Below, one piece after another: positions 52,676 to 62,092 of a stretch of DNA of 64,000 nucleotides (position 1 is its first letter; every line of letters begins with the position of its first letter). Below the pieces are notes generated by a model, which saw only the letters and a program-made list of their open reading frames with translations, had not been told where the DNA came from and did not search any database. The position numbers and the translations under genes were made by a program. Source of the stretch: Aeromonas sp. FDAARGOS 1405 (GTDB lineage Bacteria; Pseudomonadota; Gammaproteobacteria; Enterobacterales; Aeromonadaceae); the NCBI RefSeq assembly GCF_019048265.1, contig NZ_CP077311.1:1464001-1528000 (forward strand), written 5' to 3'.

Positions 52676-53770
52676 ATGAATAAATCCATGCTTGCCGTGT
52701 TGGTCAGCGGTTTGCTGGCGGCCGGCGCCGTTCACGCCGCCGCTCAGGACAATACCTGGTATGTCGGTGGCAAGGCCGGTTGGTCCAACTATTACGGTGT
52801 TGATCATAACCAGTATGCCGAGTCGATAGCCCAGACGCTGGGCAATACCAGCGAGAACACGGACGATCTGGGACTGGGTCTGTTTGCCGGTTATCAGCTC
52901 AACCCCAATCTGGGTTTCGAGTTGGGTTATGACTGGCTTGGCAAATACGATACGACCTCGGGTACCGGCGCCAATACCCTCAACACCGAAGCCAAGAGCC
53001 AGATGATTCAGGCCACCATGAAGATCAGCTTCCCGGCAACGAATGTGCTCGATCTTTATGGCCGACTGGGCGGTGCTTATGCCTGGACTGAAAGTGAACT
53101 CAGCTTCGCCAATGTCAGCGAGACCGGTAAAAAGCATGGTGCCGCCTTTGTCGGGGCGCTGGGTGCCGAATACGCCATCGATCGTGACTGGGCCGCCCGT
53201 CTGGAGTACCAGTACACCACGCCGCTGGGGGATGCCTCTCTCGATCGCTCCGGCATCGAGCTGGATAACGGCCTGATCTCGTTCGGCATGCTCTATCGTT
53301 TCGGTCAGCAAGGGGGTGAGGTTGCTGTGCCGGCGCCCGCTCCGGCTGCTGAACCGGCTCCGGCTGTGGTGGTGGAACCCAAGACCTTCAGCCTGAGTTC
53401 CGATGTGCTGTTCGAGTTCAACAAAGCGACCCTGAAACCGGCTGCCAATCAGGCGCTCGATACCCTGTTCGGCCAGATTGTGGCGGCCAATCCGAAAGAT
53501 GGTGTCGCAACTGTCATCGGTTATACCGACCGTATCGGCTCCGACAACTACAACCTGGCTCTTTCCGAGAAGCGGGCCCAGAGCGTGGCCAGCTATCTGG
53601 TATCCAAAGGTTTGTATGCCGACAAGGTGCGGGTCGAGGGGCGTGGCAAGGCCAATCCGGTCACTGGCAGCAGCTGTGCCAGCAGCTCCAAGCAGGAGCT
53701 GATCGCCTGTCTGGCTCCGGATCGTCGGGTTGAAATCCATCTGGAAGGGGTTTCCCAGCCGGCGCAGTGA
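52676..53770 (+). CDS. ompA: OmpA family outer membrane protein
   Basis: A 364-residue outer membrane protein. The signal peptide (MNKSMLAVLVSGLLAAGAVHA) is followed by an eight-strand OmpA-type beta barrel (about 25-215, ending ISFGMLYRFG). A Pro/Ala/Glu linker and a C-terminal OmpA domain that binds peptidoglycan follow (SSDVLFEFNKATLKP, then TDRIGSDNYNLALSEKRAQ). The pair of cysteines in SSCASSSKQELIACLAPDRR should form a disulfide as in E. coli OmpA. ATG 52676 gives the proper signal peptide. Confidence 0.95.
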   Translation: MNKSMLAVLVSGLLAAGAVHAAAQDNTWYVGGKAGWSNYYGVDHNQYAESIAQTLGNTSENTDDLGLGLFAGYQLNPNLGFELGYDWLGKYDTTSGTGANTLNTEAKSQMIQATMKISFPATNVLDLYGRLGGAYAWTESELSFANVSETGKKHGAAFVGALGAEYAIDRDWAARLEYQYTTPLGDASLDRSGIELDNGLISFGMLYRFGQQGGEVAVPAPAPAAEPAPAVVVEPKTFSLSSDVLFEFNKATLKPAANQALDTLFGQIVAANPKDGVATVIGYTDRIGSDNYNLALSEKRAQSVASYLVSKGLYADKVRVEGRGKANPVTGSSCASSSKQELIACLAPDRRVEIHLEGVSQPAQ

Positions 53771-53798
53771 TGCTGTGGCAGAGATGGGATTCGAGAAG

Positions 53799-53824
53799 AA
53801 CGGGAGGCCAGGCCTCCCGTTTTC
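53799..53824 (+). terminator. Rho-independent terminator after ompA
   Basis: 11-bp stem AACGGGAGGCC / GGCCTCCCGTT around a single A (the real loop opens a few pairs), then T run. Confidence 0.85.
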
Positions 53825-53829
53825 TATGG

Positions 53830-54720
53830 TCAGCGTGATCGGATGGTGGTGGCGCAGACCTGGGTTGCCAACATCATGAGCTATCGAATCTTTTCCTAAT
53901 AGGAATAGTTATTATATTTCCAAGAAATTACAGGATAAAAAAATAGAATTAAACTTTGCGCCTGAAGATTCTTTTGGTTAGAATCTCTGCGTGTTATCAA
54001 TAGACAGGTAAATATTATGGACTGCGACAGTTGTAGCCGATTGCAAATCGCGATGCGGGTTTACCAGAGCTGAGGCCGAATATTTTATCTTCTCTCTCAC
54101 TCTGATTGCTCGAATCACAAGCATAGAGTGCAGCATCTATATGAGTCAGCATCGACTCTCACAACCTCTTTATCCCGCCTTCATCAGGGATTACGGTTGT
54201 AAATCTGGATCGTTCCGCTCATCTGCGAGCCATGCGCGCCTCGCGACCTCTGCAATTGAACGCTTCATCATGCATCCCGGTACTGCCCGTCAGGGCCGTC
54301 ACAGCGTCGGAACCATGCATCCGTGCCGTGGTCGGGAAGGGATCAAGCGTAAAATAACAAGATGGATAATCTCATATTGAAAACTATTTCGTTTTCGATA
54401 TGGCAGGTTGCACATTAAAATAAATGATGTGATTGATTAATATATTTCGGCGGTGGCAAGGGTCGCGCTGTAATATTTCTATAGGCGTGGTTTTCTCCGA
54501 TGTTCTTACCCGCCAGATATCACTGATACTATTTCCTGCCCGCATCCAGTTATTTCAAACTGTCGTAATCCTGATTTTCTTTATGGGTGATGCCGCTCTA
54601 GTTGCGGGATCACCGGATTGGTCCGCTGATAATGCAGACTCGCGGCCATGCCTGCCAACGACAGTGTGTATCGCTGTCCATGGTTCGTCCGGCCCTCTCT
54701 CCACCCCACTCGGAGGATAT
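53830..54720 (+). other. Long region before the mgtA leader, no established gene
   Basis: The region starts AT-rich (53880-54000), which suits a promoter, and becomes mixed. An 18-codon frame at 54017-54073 (MDCDSCSRLQIAMRVYQS) and a 79-codon frame at 54141-54380 are open, but neither has a clear ribosome site or a recognisable product. ATGCATCC occurs at 54270-54277 and 54315-54322. I found no PhoP box (paired GTTTA) and no M-box consensus. It may be an unusually long 5' leader or regulatory RNA source for mgtA. Confidence 0.35.
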
Positions 54721-54723
54721 CGT

Positions 54724-54777
54724 ATGACCGAAGAGCCCAAACCTCGACCCTCGGGGTTCACGTCTCCCCACTCCTGA
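54724..54777 (+). CDS. MgtL-like proline-rich leader peptide of mgtA
   Basis: A 17-codon ORF, MTEEPKPRPSGFTSPHS, with an excellent GGAGG ribosome site seven bases upstream, 217 bases before mgtA. It is acidic and proline-rich at the start, like MgtL of E. coli and Salmonella (M-D/E-P-D/E-P-T-P...), whose Asp/Glu-Pro pattern makes ribosomes fall off in low magnesium and switches on mgtA. The sequence is not homologous residue by residue, so the shared role rests on position and composition. Confidence 0.6.
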   Translation: MTEEPKPRPSGFTSPHS

Positions 54778-54839
54778 TCCCCCCTGCGGGGACGGGATGC
54801 GGTGTTCTGACCCCTGATCTGACCCAACCATGCAGGTTA

Positions 54840-54868
54840 GCTCGACGGCAGACATTTGTCTGACGAGC
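54840..54868 (+). other. Hairpin in the mgtA leader
   Basis: GCTCG (54840-54844) pairs with CGAGC (54864-54868) and encloses CAGACA-TT-TGTCTG (54849-54862). It lies between the short ORF and mgtA, where an attenuation or Rho-control structure is expected. Confidence 0.5.
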
Positions 54869-54993
54869 CGCCCCGTGCGCGCCAGTTGAGCGTGCCGGCA
54901 ACGAGTCGGGTTCACAGCTTTCGATATCAGTACTGACGCCTGGCCTGGCCCGCGACAGGGCCCTTCTGCAAGCGAAAATCAGGATTTAAAGTT

Positions 54994-57756
54994 ATGAAGC
55001 AACAACATACTGCCAGCCGGCACAAGCAACAGGGGTTCGTCGCCCCGGGCCGTGCCAATGAGAAGCTCTCCTCCCGGGTGCTCGACGAGGCCGACAAGTC
55101 CCTCGAATACACCCTCACTGCCGTGCGCGGCAATATCGACGGCCTGACCGCGACCGAGGCGGCCAACCGTCTGGTCCAGTTTGGCCCCAACGAGGTGACC
55201 CACGACAAGCCGCCCCATCCATTGATCCAGCTGCTGCAGGCGTTCAAAAACCCGTTTGTGATGGTCTTGATGGTGCTTGGGCTGGTCAGTTACGTGATGG
55301 ACGTGCTGATGGCCGAGCCGGGTGATGAGGACTGGGTCAAGGTGATTATCCTCGGTGTCATGGTGGGCCTGAGCGGTCTGCTGCGCTTCTGGCAGGAGTA
55401 CCGTTCGGCCAAGGCGGCCGAGGCGCTCAAGTCACTGGTGCGCAACACTGCCACTGTACAGCGTCGTCCCTCGCCGGGCGCTACCCCCCAGCGCAAGGAA
55501 GTGGCAATGACCGAGCTGGTGGCCGGAGACATAGTGCACTTGCAGGCGGGAGACATGATCCCCGCCGACATCAAGCTGATTGAATCCCGCGATCTCTTCA
55601 TCAGCCAGGCGGTGCTGACCGGTGAAGCACTGCCGGTGGAGAAGTATGACACTCTGGGAGCTGTGGCCGAGAAGTCGGCAGACGGCAACAGCACAGGGGA
55701 CGTGGGGTTGCTCGATCAGCCCAACATCTGCTTCATGGGCACCAACGTGGTGAGCGGTACAGCCAAGGCTGTGGTCGTGGCCACCGGCAGCGACACCTAC
55801 TTCGGTTCGCTGGCCCGCAACGTGGTGAGCCACAAGCGCATCGAGACCAGTTTCGATCGCGGCGTCAACAGCGTCACCAGGCTGCTTATTCGTTTCATGC
55901 TGGTGATGGTACCCATCGTCTTTATGCTGAGTGGTATCAGCAGTGGTGACTGGATGTCTGCACTCACCTTCGCGCTGGCGGTGGCGGTGGGGCTCACCCC
56001 CGAGATGCTGCCGATGATCGTTTCTGCCAACCTGGCGCGGGGGGCGGTGGCCATGGCCAAGCGCAAGGTAGTGGTCAAGCGTCTCAACTCGGTGCAAAAC
56101 TTCGGTGCCATGGACGTGCTCTGCACCGACAAGACCGGTACCCTGACCCAGGACAAGATCATCCTCGAGCACCACTACGACGTGCGTGGCAACCGGGACG
56201 ACCGGATCCTGCAGTTGGCCTGGCTCAACAGTTATCATCAGAGCGGCATGAAGAATCTGATGGACATCGCCGTGATCGAGCACGCCGATGCACTGGGGGC
56301 TGGCTGCAAGCCGGCGGGTTACAGCAAGGTGGATGAGTTGCCGTTCGACTTCGTGCGCCGGCGCCTGTCGGTGATCGTACAGGATGAGCGTGGCCAGCAG
56401 CTGATGGTTTCCAAGGGGGCGGTCGAGGAGATGCTCTCCGTCTCCAGCCACATTGATGATGGCAAGCAGATCCGAGAGCTGGATGAGATTGAGCGCCGTA
56501 CCTTGCTGCGTCGCAGTGAAGAGTACAACGCCGACGGTTATCGGGTGTTGATCGTGGCTACCCGAGAGATCCCGGCTGCCGAGTGCAAGCAGAGCTATCG
56601 CACCAGTGACGAGGTCAATCTGGTGGTGCGCGGTTTCCTCACCTTCTTCGATCCGCCCAAGGATTCAGCCCCACCGGCCATTCGTGCGCTGAACGACTAT
56701 GGCGTAGCGGTAAAGGTACTGACCGGCGATAACCCTATCATTACCAGCAAGGTGTGTCGTGATGTTGGGCTGGAGCCCGGTGTACCGCTGCTCGGCAAGG
56801 ATATCGAAGGAATGGATGACGTAGCGCTGTGCGAGGTGGTCAAGCAGACCACCATCTTCGCCAAGCTCACCCCGCTGCAGAAGTCGCGGGTGGTGAAGGC
56901 GCTGCAGGTCAACGGCAACACCGTCGGTTTCCTCGGTGACGGCATCAACGATGCACCGGCGCTGCGGGATGCGGACGTGGGGATCTCGGTGGACAGCGGT
57001 GCCGATATCGCCAAGGAGACCGCCGACATCATCCTGCTGGAGAAGAGTCTGATGGTGCTGGAGGAGGGGGTGATCAAGGGGCGCGAGACTTTTGGCAATA
57101 TCCTCAAGTACCTCAACATGACCGCCAGCTCCAACTTCGGCAACGTCTTCTCGGTGCTGGTGGCCTCCGCCTGGCTGCCATGGGCACCCATGCTGGCGAT
57201 GCAGATGTTGATCCAGAACCTGGTGTATGACGTCTCCCAGATGCTGCTGCCCTGGGACAAGATGGATCCCGAGTTCCTCAAGCGGCCGCGCAAGTGGGAG
57301 GCGAGCAACATAAAGCGCTTCATGCTGTGGCTCGGCCCGACCTCGTCGGTGTTCGATATCAGCACCTACTGCCTGATGTGGTTCGTGTTCGGCGCCGGCG
57401 CTCTCTATGCCACTGCCAACGGCAGCATGGATCCGCTGGTCAACGGTCAGGCCATCATGAACTCCGGCTGGTTCATCGAGGGACTGGTGTCGCAGACCCT
57501 GGTGGTGCACATGTTACGTACCCGCAAGATCCCGTTCCTGCAGAGTACCGCTACCCTGCCGGTGCTGCTCTCCACCTCCATCGCTATCGCCATCGGCTGC
57601 TACCTGCCGTTCTCGCCGGTGGCGGAGCACTTCGGCTTCATCACCCTGGATGGGCCCAAGTACTTCATGTGGCTGGTGATTACCATGCTGGCCTACATGG
57701 GGCTGACCCAGACCATCAAGAGCATCTACATCAAGCGCCACGGCCAGTGGTTCTGA
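54994..57756 (+). CDS. mgtA: Magnesium-importing P-type ATPase
   Basis: A 920-residue P3B-type ATPase of the inner membrane that brings Mg2+ into the cell. The phosphorylated Asp379 is in DKTGTLTQDKI, the actuator motif is LTGEALPVE and the hinge GDGINDAPALRDAD. About ten membrane segments are seen, with the family QNLVYDVSQ in the sixth-helix region. The N-terminus has the soluble amphipathic tail of MgtA. AGGAT precedes ATG 54994. A long leader with a short proline-rich ORF suggests magnesium-responsive control before the coding region. Confidence 0.95.
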   Translation: MKQQHTASRHKQQGFVAPGRANEKLSSRVLDEADKSLEYTLTAVRGNIDGLTATEAANRLVQFGPNEVTHDKPPHPLIQLLQAFKNPFVMVLMVLGLVSYVMDVLMAEPGDEDWVKVIILGVMVGLSGLLRFWQEYRSAKAAEALKSLVRNTATVQRRPSPGATPQRKEVAMTELVAGDIVHLQAGDMIPADIKLIESRDLFISQAVLTGEALPVEKYDTLGAVAEKSADGNSTGDVGLLDQPNICFMGTNVVSGTAKAVVVATGSDTYFGSLARNVVSHKRIETSFDRGVNSVTRLLIRFMLVMVPIVFMLSGISSGDWMSALTFALAVAVGLTPEMLPMIVSANLARGAVAMAKRKVVVKRLNSVQNFGAMDVLCTDKTGTLTQDKIILEHHYDVRGNRDDRILQLAWLNSYHQSGMKNLMDIAVIEHADALGAGCKPAGYSKVDELPFDFVRRRLSVIVQDERGQQLMVSKGAVEEMLSVSSHIDDGKQIRELDEIERRTLLRRSEEYNADGYRVLIVATREIPAAECKQSYRTSDEVNLVVRGFLTFFDPPKDSAPPAIRALNDYGVAVKVLTGDNPIITSKVCRDVGLEPGVPLLGKDIEGMDDVALCEVVKQTTIFAKLTPLQKSRVVKALQVNGNTVGFLGDGINDAPALRDADVGISVDSGADIAKETADIILLEKSLMVLEEGVIKGRETFGNILKYLNMTASSNFGNVFSVLVASAWLPWAPMLAMQMLIQNLVYDVSQMLLPWDKMDPEFLKRPRKWEASNIKRFMLWLGPTSSVFDISTYCLMWFVFGAGALYATANGSMDPLVNGQAIMNSGWFIEGLVSQTLVVHMLRTRKIPFLQSTATLPVLLSTSIAIAIGCYLPFSPVAEHFGFITLDGPKYFMWLVITMLAYMGLTQTIKSIYIKRHGQWF

Positions 57757-57803
57757 TGCGGATCTAGTGGAAGCGCCGGTATGATAGCGGCGCGACAGAA
57801 AAA

Positions 57804-57841
57804 AGAGAGCCAGCCCGCACAAGCGGACTGGCTCTCTCTAT
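57804..57841. terminator. Bidirectional terminator between mgtA and the YeeE/YedE gene
   Basis: 10-bp stem AGAGAGCCAG (57804-57813) / CTGGCTCTCT (57828-57837) with an inner CCGC/GCGG pair; A-rich on the left, T-containing on the right. Confidence 0.8.
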
Positions 57842-57885
57842 TTGGTGTGACCTGACTCCCTTGTTGGAGAGTACCGGTCTGTGGC

Positions 57886-58995
57886 TTATAGCTTGAACAG
57901 CGGGCGCAGGCGGATGCCGATCAGGCTGCCGGCGAGGGCCATCAGCATCCAGACCCAGCCGTGCAGGCTGCCTGAGGCGGTACCGTCGAAGAAGCCGCCG
58001 AGGTTGCAGGCGCTGTACATGGCGCCCATCCCCATCAGCAGGCCGCCGATGATGGAGGCCAGGCTGTTGCCGAGCCGCATCGGGGCGAAGGTGCCGCCAC
58101 CGCTGATGCAGCGCGCCAGCATGGCCCCCAGAATGCCGAGCCAGAACATGCCAACCATGGGGTTGATGAAGAGCGGTTGGGCCAGCTTGGGGTGGCCCTC
58201 GAACAGGCCGAACAGGGAGGCACCGCGCAGCGCCATGTCATAGACGGCGCCGGTGATGGTCCAGGCCGAGCCGTGCAGGGCGACGACAGTGGAGTTGAGT
58301 ATGGCGATGATGATGCCGCCGGTCAGCACGGTGAAGCGGCCATCGCGCCAGAACAGGTTGCCGCCGCTGAAGAGGGGCTTGAGCTCGCCGGTACGTTTGA
58401 GCTCGCTCTTGCGAAACAGCAGGAACAGCGCGGCGACCAGCGCCAGGTTGAGCAGCATGCCGCTCCAGATATTGCCGGTCAAATCCTTGGCCAGCACCAC
58501 ATGGCTGGAGAAGGTGGCCTCCAGTTCGGGGCGGAACTGGTTGCTGATCAGGGTGCCGATGCCGTAGCAGAGCAGCACCAGCCAGAAGCGGGGTTGCCCC
58601 TCGCCGCAGCAGTAGAGGGTGCCGGTGGCGCAGACGCCTGCCAGCTGCATGCCGATGCCGAACAGGAAGGCGCCGACGATGAAGGGAATGCCGATGGCCA
58701 TCACGTTGCCCACCATGGCATCGCCAAACAGGGCGTGGCTAAAGGAGAGGAAGCAGGTGAACAGCAGAATTTCGATGGCGATGGTAAGCAGGTGAACCCG
58801 CACATAGTAGCTGTTGCGCTTGGTCAGCATCTCGCGCCAACCGAACACGATACCGAAGCGGCTGAAGGAGAGGGTGAAGCCGAAGCCGAATCCGATCAGG
58901 GCCATCAAAGCCCATTTCATACCAAAGGTGTTGCCGAGCCAGAGTAACGCTCCCCCCGCGATTGCCACGATGGGGAGCGACCATTTTCGATTCAT
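57886..58995 (-). CDS. YeeE/YedE family membrane transporter
   Basis: A 369-residue polytopic membrane protein of the YeeE/YedE (TsuA-like) family, known or predicted to move thiosulfate or other sulfur species. The functional cysteines lie in short motifs: GVCATGTLYCCGEG, ARCISGGG and SACNLGGFFDGTASGSLHGW. No TusA-like partner gene is next to it. The YedE branch is also linked to selenium metabolism, so the substrate is open. It reads convergently with mgtA. Confidence 0.83.
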   Translation of the reverse strand: MNRKWSLPIVAIAGGALLWLGNTFGMKWALMALIGFGFGFTLSFSRFGIVFGWREMLTKRNSYYVRVHLLTIAIEILLFTCFLSFSHALFGDAMVGNVMAIGIPFIVGAFLFGIGMQLAGVCATGTLYCCGEGQPRFWLVLLCYGIGTLISNQFRPELEATFSSHVVLAKDLTGNIWSGMLLNLALVAALFLLFRKSELKRTGELKPLFSGGNLFWRDGRFTVLTGGIIIAILNSTVVALHGSAWTITGAVYDMALRGASLFGLFEGHPKLAQPLFINPMVGMFWLGILGAMLARCISGGGTFAPMRLGNSLASIIGGLLMGMGAMYSACNLGGFFDGTASGSLHGWVWMLMALAGSLIGIRLRPLFKL

Positions 58996-59124
58996 GCCTG
59001 TTGATCCTTATAGCTGGATGAAGAATTGGGAGTGCGGATCCTATTCCCACATTGAGTCCAAGGCTACCGGTTTAACAGGCCAGGAGGCGAGAAAATGGCA
59101 TATCGCTTATGACTACTTTGTTAT

Positions 59125-60048
59125 CTACGGATTTGATTTTGAAAGCTTTATATTGCTCGTTGCAGCGGGGCGCTTGCCGTTGCGCAGCCCATCGAGCGTG
59201 AAGATCAGCAGTGCGCTCCAGATACAGGCGAAAGTGAGAGCCTTGTCCATTGCCAGCTCCTCGCCGTAGAGAGTGACCGCGAGGATGAACATCAGGCTGG
59301 GGCCTATGTACTGGAAGAAGCCCAGGGTGGATAGCTTGAGCCGGGTCGCAGCGGCGGTGAAACAGAGCAGGGGGGCTGTGGTGACGGCGCCTGCAGCGAT
59401 CAGCAGCAGGTTGAGGTGCCAGTCATTCTGGGTGAGGTGGCTGGTGGGGCTGTCGGCAAATCCCCACAGATAGATGGCTGCCGGTGGCAGCATGATCATG
59501 GTTTCGATCAGCAGGCCGGTAAGTGCATCGAGGGCCAGCTTTTTGCGCACCAGACCATAGATGGCGAAGCTCGACGCCAGCACCAGCGCAATCCAGGGCA
59601 AGGAGCCAAAGGCGATAAGCTGGATCGCCACCCCGGCAAAGGCCAGCGCCACCGCCCACCACTGCAGGCGGCGCAGCTTCTCGTTCAGAAACACCATTCC
59701 CAACAGTACGTTGAACAGCGGGTTGATGTAGTAGCCGAGGCTGGCATCCAGCATATGGCCGTTGTTGATGGCCCAGATGAACAGCAGCCAGTTGCCGCCG
59801 ACGGTAACCGATGTAAACGCCAGGGTGAGCAACACTTTTGGCTGGCGCAGCACCGCCTGCACCTTGTGCCACTGACGGCCTGCCAGGGTCAGTACCATCA
59901 GCAGCACGCAGGACCAAATCATCCGGTGGGTCAGGATTTCGGCGGCCGGAACGGCAGAGATGGTCTTGAAATAGATGGGGGCTATGCCCCAAAGGGTATA
60001 GGCGCACAGGGCGTAGATGACGCCCTGACGCTGGATCTGTTGCGGCAT
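59125..60048 (-). CDS. rarD: RarD family EamA-type transporter
   Basis: A 307-residue protein with ten hydrophobic helices in two EamA repeats, matching RarD (linked to chloramphenicol sensitivity in Pseudomonas). LCAYTLWGIAPIYFK near the start and LGYYINPLFNVLLGMVFLNE in the middle are characteristic. ATG 60048 is chosen over ATG 60093, which would add an unlikely polar N-terminus. The natural substrate is not known. Confidence 0.88.
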   Translation of the reverse strand: MPQQIQRQGVIYALCAYTLWGIAPIYFKTISAVPAAEILTHRMIWSCVLLMVLTLAGRQWHKVQAVLRQPKVLLTLAFTSVTVGGNWLLFIWAINNGHMLDASLGYYINPLFNVLLGMVFLNEKLRRLQWWAVALAFAGVAIQLIAFGSLPWIALVLASSFAIYGLVRKKLALDALTGLLIETMIMLPPAAIYLWGFADSPTSHLTQNDWHLNLLLIAAGAVTTAPLLCFTAAATRLKLSTLGFFQYIGPSLMFILAVTLYGEELAMDKALTFACIWSALLIFTLDGLRNGKRPAATSNIKLSKSNP

Positions 60049-60173
60049 GCGGATGACCTTTACTGAAGCGTTGGATGCGGGAAAACATCGCAAAAAATCA
60101 GTGTAGCGATCCTTTTGCGGGGAAAGAAGCGAATAAACGAAGTTTGAGGGAAAGGAGGTGTGTTGCTGGCCGG

Positions 60174-60365
60174 TCAGCCTTTACCGCGGCGGATCTTGTC
60201 GACGTCCATCAACAGCCACAACATCAGGGCGATGGCGGAGATCCAGGGGCCCCAGGTCACGTAGGCCTCGCCGTGCCCCAGCACGAAGAACAGCAGGGGC
60301 AAACCGATCACCAGAAAAAGTACGCTTCCCAGAAAAAATAGCATTTTTGTCTTTATATTTAACAT
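60174..60365 (-). CDS. Small membrane protein, unknown function
   Basis: A 63-residue protein (from ATG 60365) with two hydrophobic segments, about residues 8-27 and 35-52, a short polar turn and a basic end DVDKIRRGKG. Neither start has a strong ribosome site; ATG 60344 is possible. TATAAT-like sequence upstream suits a promoter. I do not recognise the family. Confidence 0.5.
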   Translation of the reverse strand: MLNIKTKMLFFLGSVLFLVIGLPLLFFVLGHGEAYVTWGPWISAIALMLWLLMDVDKIRRGKG

Positions 60366-60420
60366 GTTGGCTTTTTTATCATTATAAGGATTGAGCCCGG
60401 TGATGGAAGGCCAAAAATGC

Positions 60421-60445
60421 AAAAGGGGGATTTCTCCCCCTTTTT
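60421..60445. terminator. Terminator after the aldehyde dehydrogenase gene
   Basis: AAAAGGGGGA (60421-60430) / TCCCCCTTTT (60435-60444), 4-base loop, works on both strands. Confidence 0.85.
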
Positions 60446-60470
60446 GATCCGATAGTGCTGCTTTGTCGTG

Positions 60471-61967
60471 TTATTCCAGCTGAATCCAGGTGCTTTTCAG
60501 CTCGGTGTACTTCTCCAGCGCATGAAGTGACTTGTCGCGACCGTTGCCGGACTGTTTGAAGCCGCCAAACGGCATGGTCATGTCGCCACCGTCCCAGTTG
60601 TTTACGAACACGGTACCGGCGCGCAGGGCGCGGGAGCCTTTCACCGCCTTGTTGAGATCCGCCGTCCAGATCGCCGCGGCCAGGCCGTAGTCGGTGTCGT
60701 TACTCAGCGCAATGGCCTCTTCCAGCGTATCGAAGCCGGTCACCGCCAGCACAGGGCCGAAGATCTCCTCGCGGAAGATGCGCATCTGCGGGGTCACGTC
60801 GTCGAAAATGGTGGGTTCGATATAGAAGCCGCCACTCTCCATATTGGTGCGGTTGCCGCCCAGCAGCAGTTTGGCCCCCTCCTGCTTGCCAATCTCGATA
60901 TAGCGCAGCACCTGCTCCATCTGGATGTGATCCACCATGGCGCCGATGCGGGTCGCAGGGTCGAGCGGGTTGCTCGAGATCCACTCGCGGGCATGGGCCA
61001 GCAGTCGCTCCATAAATTGCGGCTTGATGCTGTTTTGCACCAGCAGGCGGGAGGCTGCGGTGCACACCTCGCCCTGGTTGTAGAAGATGGCGCCAGCTGC
61101 GCTCTTGGCCGCTGCGTCCAGATCCGGTGCGTCGGCCAGTATGATGTTGGGGCTCTTGCCGCCGCACTCCATAAAGGCTCGCTTGAGGTTGGACTTGCCG
61201 GAACACTCCACCAGATGTTTACCGATCTTGGTGGAGCCGGTGAAGGTGATGCAGTCCACATCCATATGCATGGCCAGCGCCTCGCCCACGGTGTGGCCAA
61301 AGCCCGGCAGCACATTGAACACGCCGTCCGGAATACCCGCCTCCTTGGCCAGACCGGCGATACGCAGGGCGGTCAGGGGGGATTTCTCGGAAGGTTTGAG
61401 AATGACCGAGTTGCCGGTAGCGAGCGCCGGGCCCAGCTTCCAGCAGGCCATCACCAGCGGGAAGTTCCAGGGCACGATGGCGGCAACCACCCCGAGCGCT
61501 TCGCGGGTCACCAGCGCCAGTGCTGACTCCTCCACCGGGGCGACCTGATCGTAGATCTTGTCGATCGCTTCGGCGTTCCAGGCGATGCAGTTGGCGGCGG
61601 CGGGGGCGTCATAGCCCATGGCATCGCCGATGGGTTTGCCCATATCCAGCGACTCCAGCAGCGCCAGCTCCACCTTGTTGAGGCGCATCAGCTCGGCGAA
61701 GCGCTGCATGATCTGTTTGCGCTGTTTCGGTGGCAGGCCGCTCCAACGCTTGTCGTTGAAGGCGTCACGGGCAGCCTGTACCGCCAGTTCGGCATCGGCG
61801 GCATCGCAGGCAGCCACCTTGGTCAGCAGCTTGCCATTGGCCGGGTTGATGCAATCGAAGGTGGCGCCATTGACGGCATCCCGATAGCTGCCGTTGATAA
61901 AGGCTTGCGAGGGCAGGGTCAGATGGGCGGCCTTGTGTTGCCACTGGGCCAGGGTCAGGTCACTCAT
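60471..61967 (-). CDS. puuC: Aldehyde dehydrogenase, PuuC type
   Basis: A 498-residue NAD(P)-dependent aldehyde dehydrogenase, closest in pattern to PuuC, which oxidises gamma-glutamyl-gamma-aminobutyraldehyde and other aliphatic aldehydes. The catalytic Cys is in YNQGEVCTAASRLLVQ and the general base Glu in FMECGGKSPNI; the cofactor site is FTGSTKIGKHL. AGGAG six bases upstream supports ATG 61967. With the adjacent PuuR-like regulator and the omega-aminotransferase it forms an amine or omega-amino-acid degradation cluster. The precise substrate cannot be fixed from sequence. Confidence 0.88.
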   Translation of the reverse strand: MSDLTLAQWQHKAAHLTLPSQAFINGSYRDAVNGATFDCINPANGKLLTKVAACDAADAELAVQAARDAFNDKRWSGLPPKQRKQIMQRFAELMRLNKVELALLESLDMGKPIGDAMGYDAPAAANCIAWNAEAIDKIYDQVAPVEESALALVTREALGVVAAIVPWNFPLVMACWKLGPALATGNSVILKPSEKSPLTALRIAGLAKEAGIPDGVFNVLPGFGHTVGEALAMHMDVDCITFTGSTKIGKHLVECSGKSNLKRAFMECGGKSPNIILADAPDLDAAAKSAAGAIFYNQGEVCTAASRLLVQNSIKPQFMERLLAHAREWISSNPLDPATRIGAMVDHIQMEQVLRYIEIGKQEGAKLLLGGNRTNMESGGFYIEPTIFDDVTPQMRIFREEIFGPVLAVTGFDTLEEAIALSNDTDYGLAAAIWTADLNKAVKGSRALRAGTVFVNNWDGGDMTMPFGGFKQSGNGRDKSLHALEKYTELKSTWIQLE

Positions 61968-61989
61968 GTTCACTCCTTGAACCGGCAAA

Positions 61990-62092
61990 AGTCAGTTTCC
62001 GCGTATCAATATGCTAAACATCCTGCCGCTTGTAAATCCACCTTGTAACAATTCATTAAACATTGCCCCCCCTGCCGATGCGCCTCTGAATG
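61990..62092. promoter_or_regulatory. puuC upstream region with TAAACA half-sites
   Basis: TGCTAAACA (62012-62020) and ATTAAACA (62055-62062) lie in this short region. The same 9-mer TGCTAAACA and the reverse of ATTAAACA recur before the aminotransferase gene, consistent with a shared operator. Confidence 0.45.

Noticed and set aside
54141..54380. 79-codon frame upstream of mgtA
   Set aside because: No ribosome site, no recognisable domain and no support from neighbours; kept only as a remark in the region description.
54778..54993. M-box magnesium riboswitch before mgtA
   Set aside because: The conserved M-box core (GGTGAGGCTCCT type) is absent; the MgtL-like ORF and hairpins explain the leader better.
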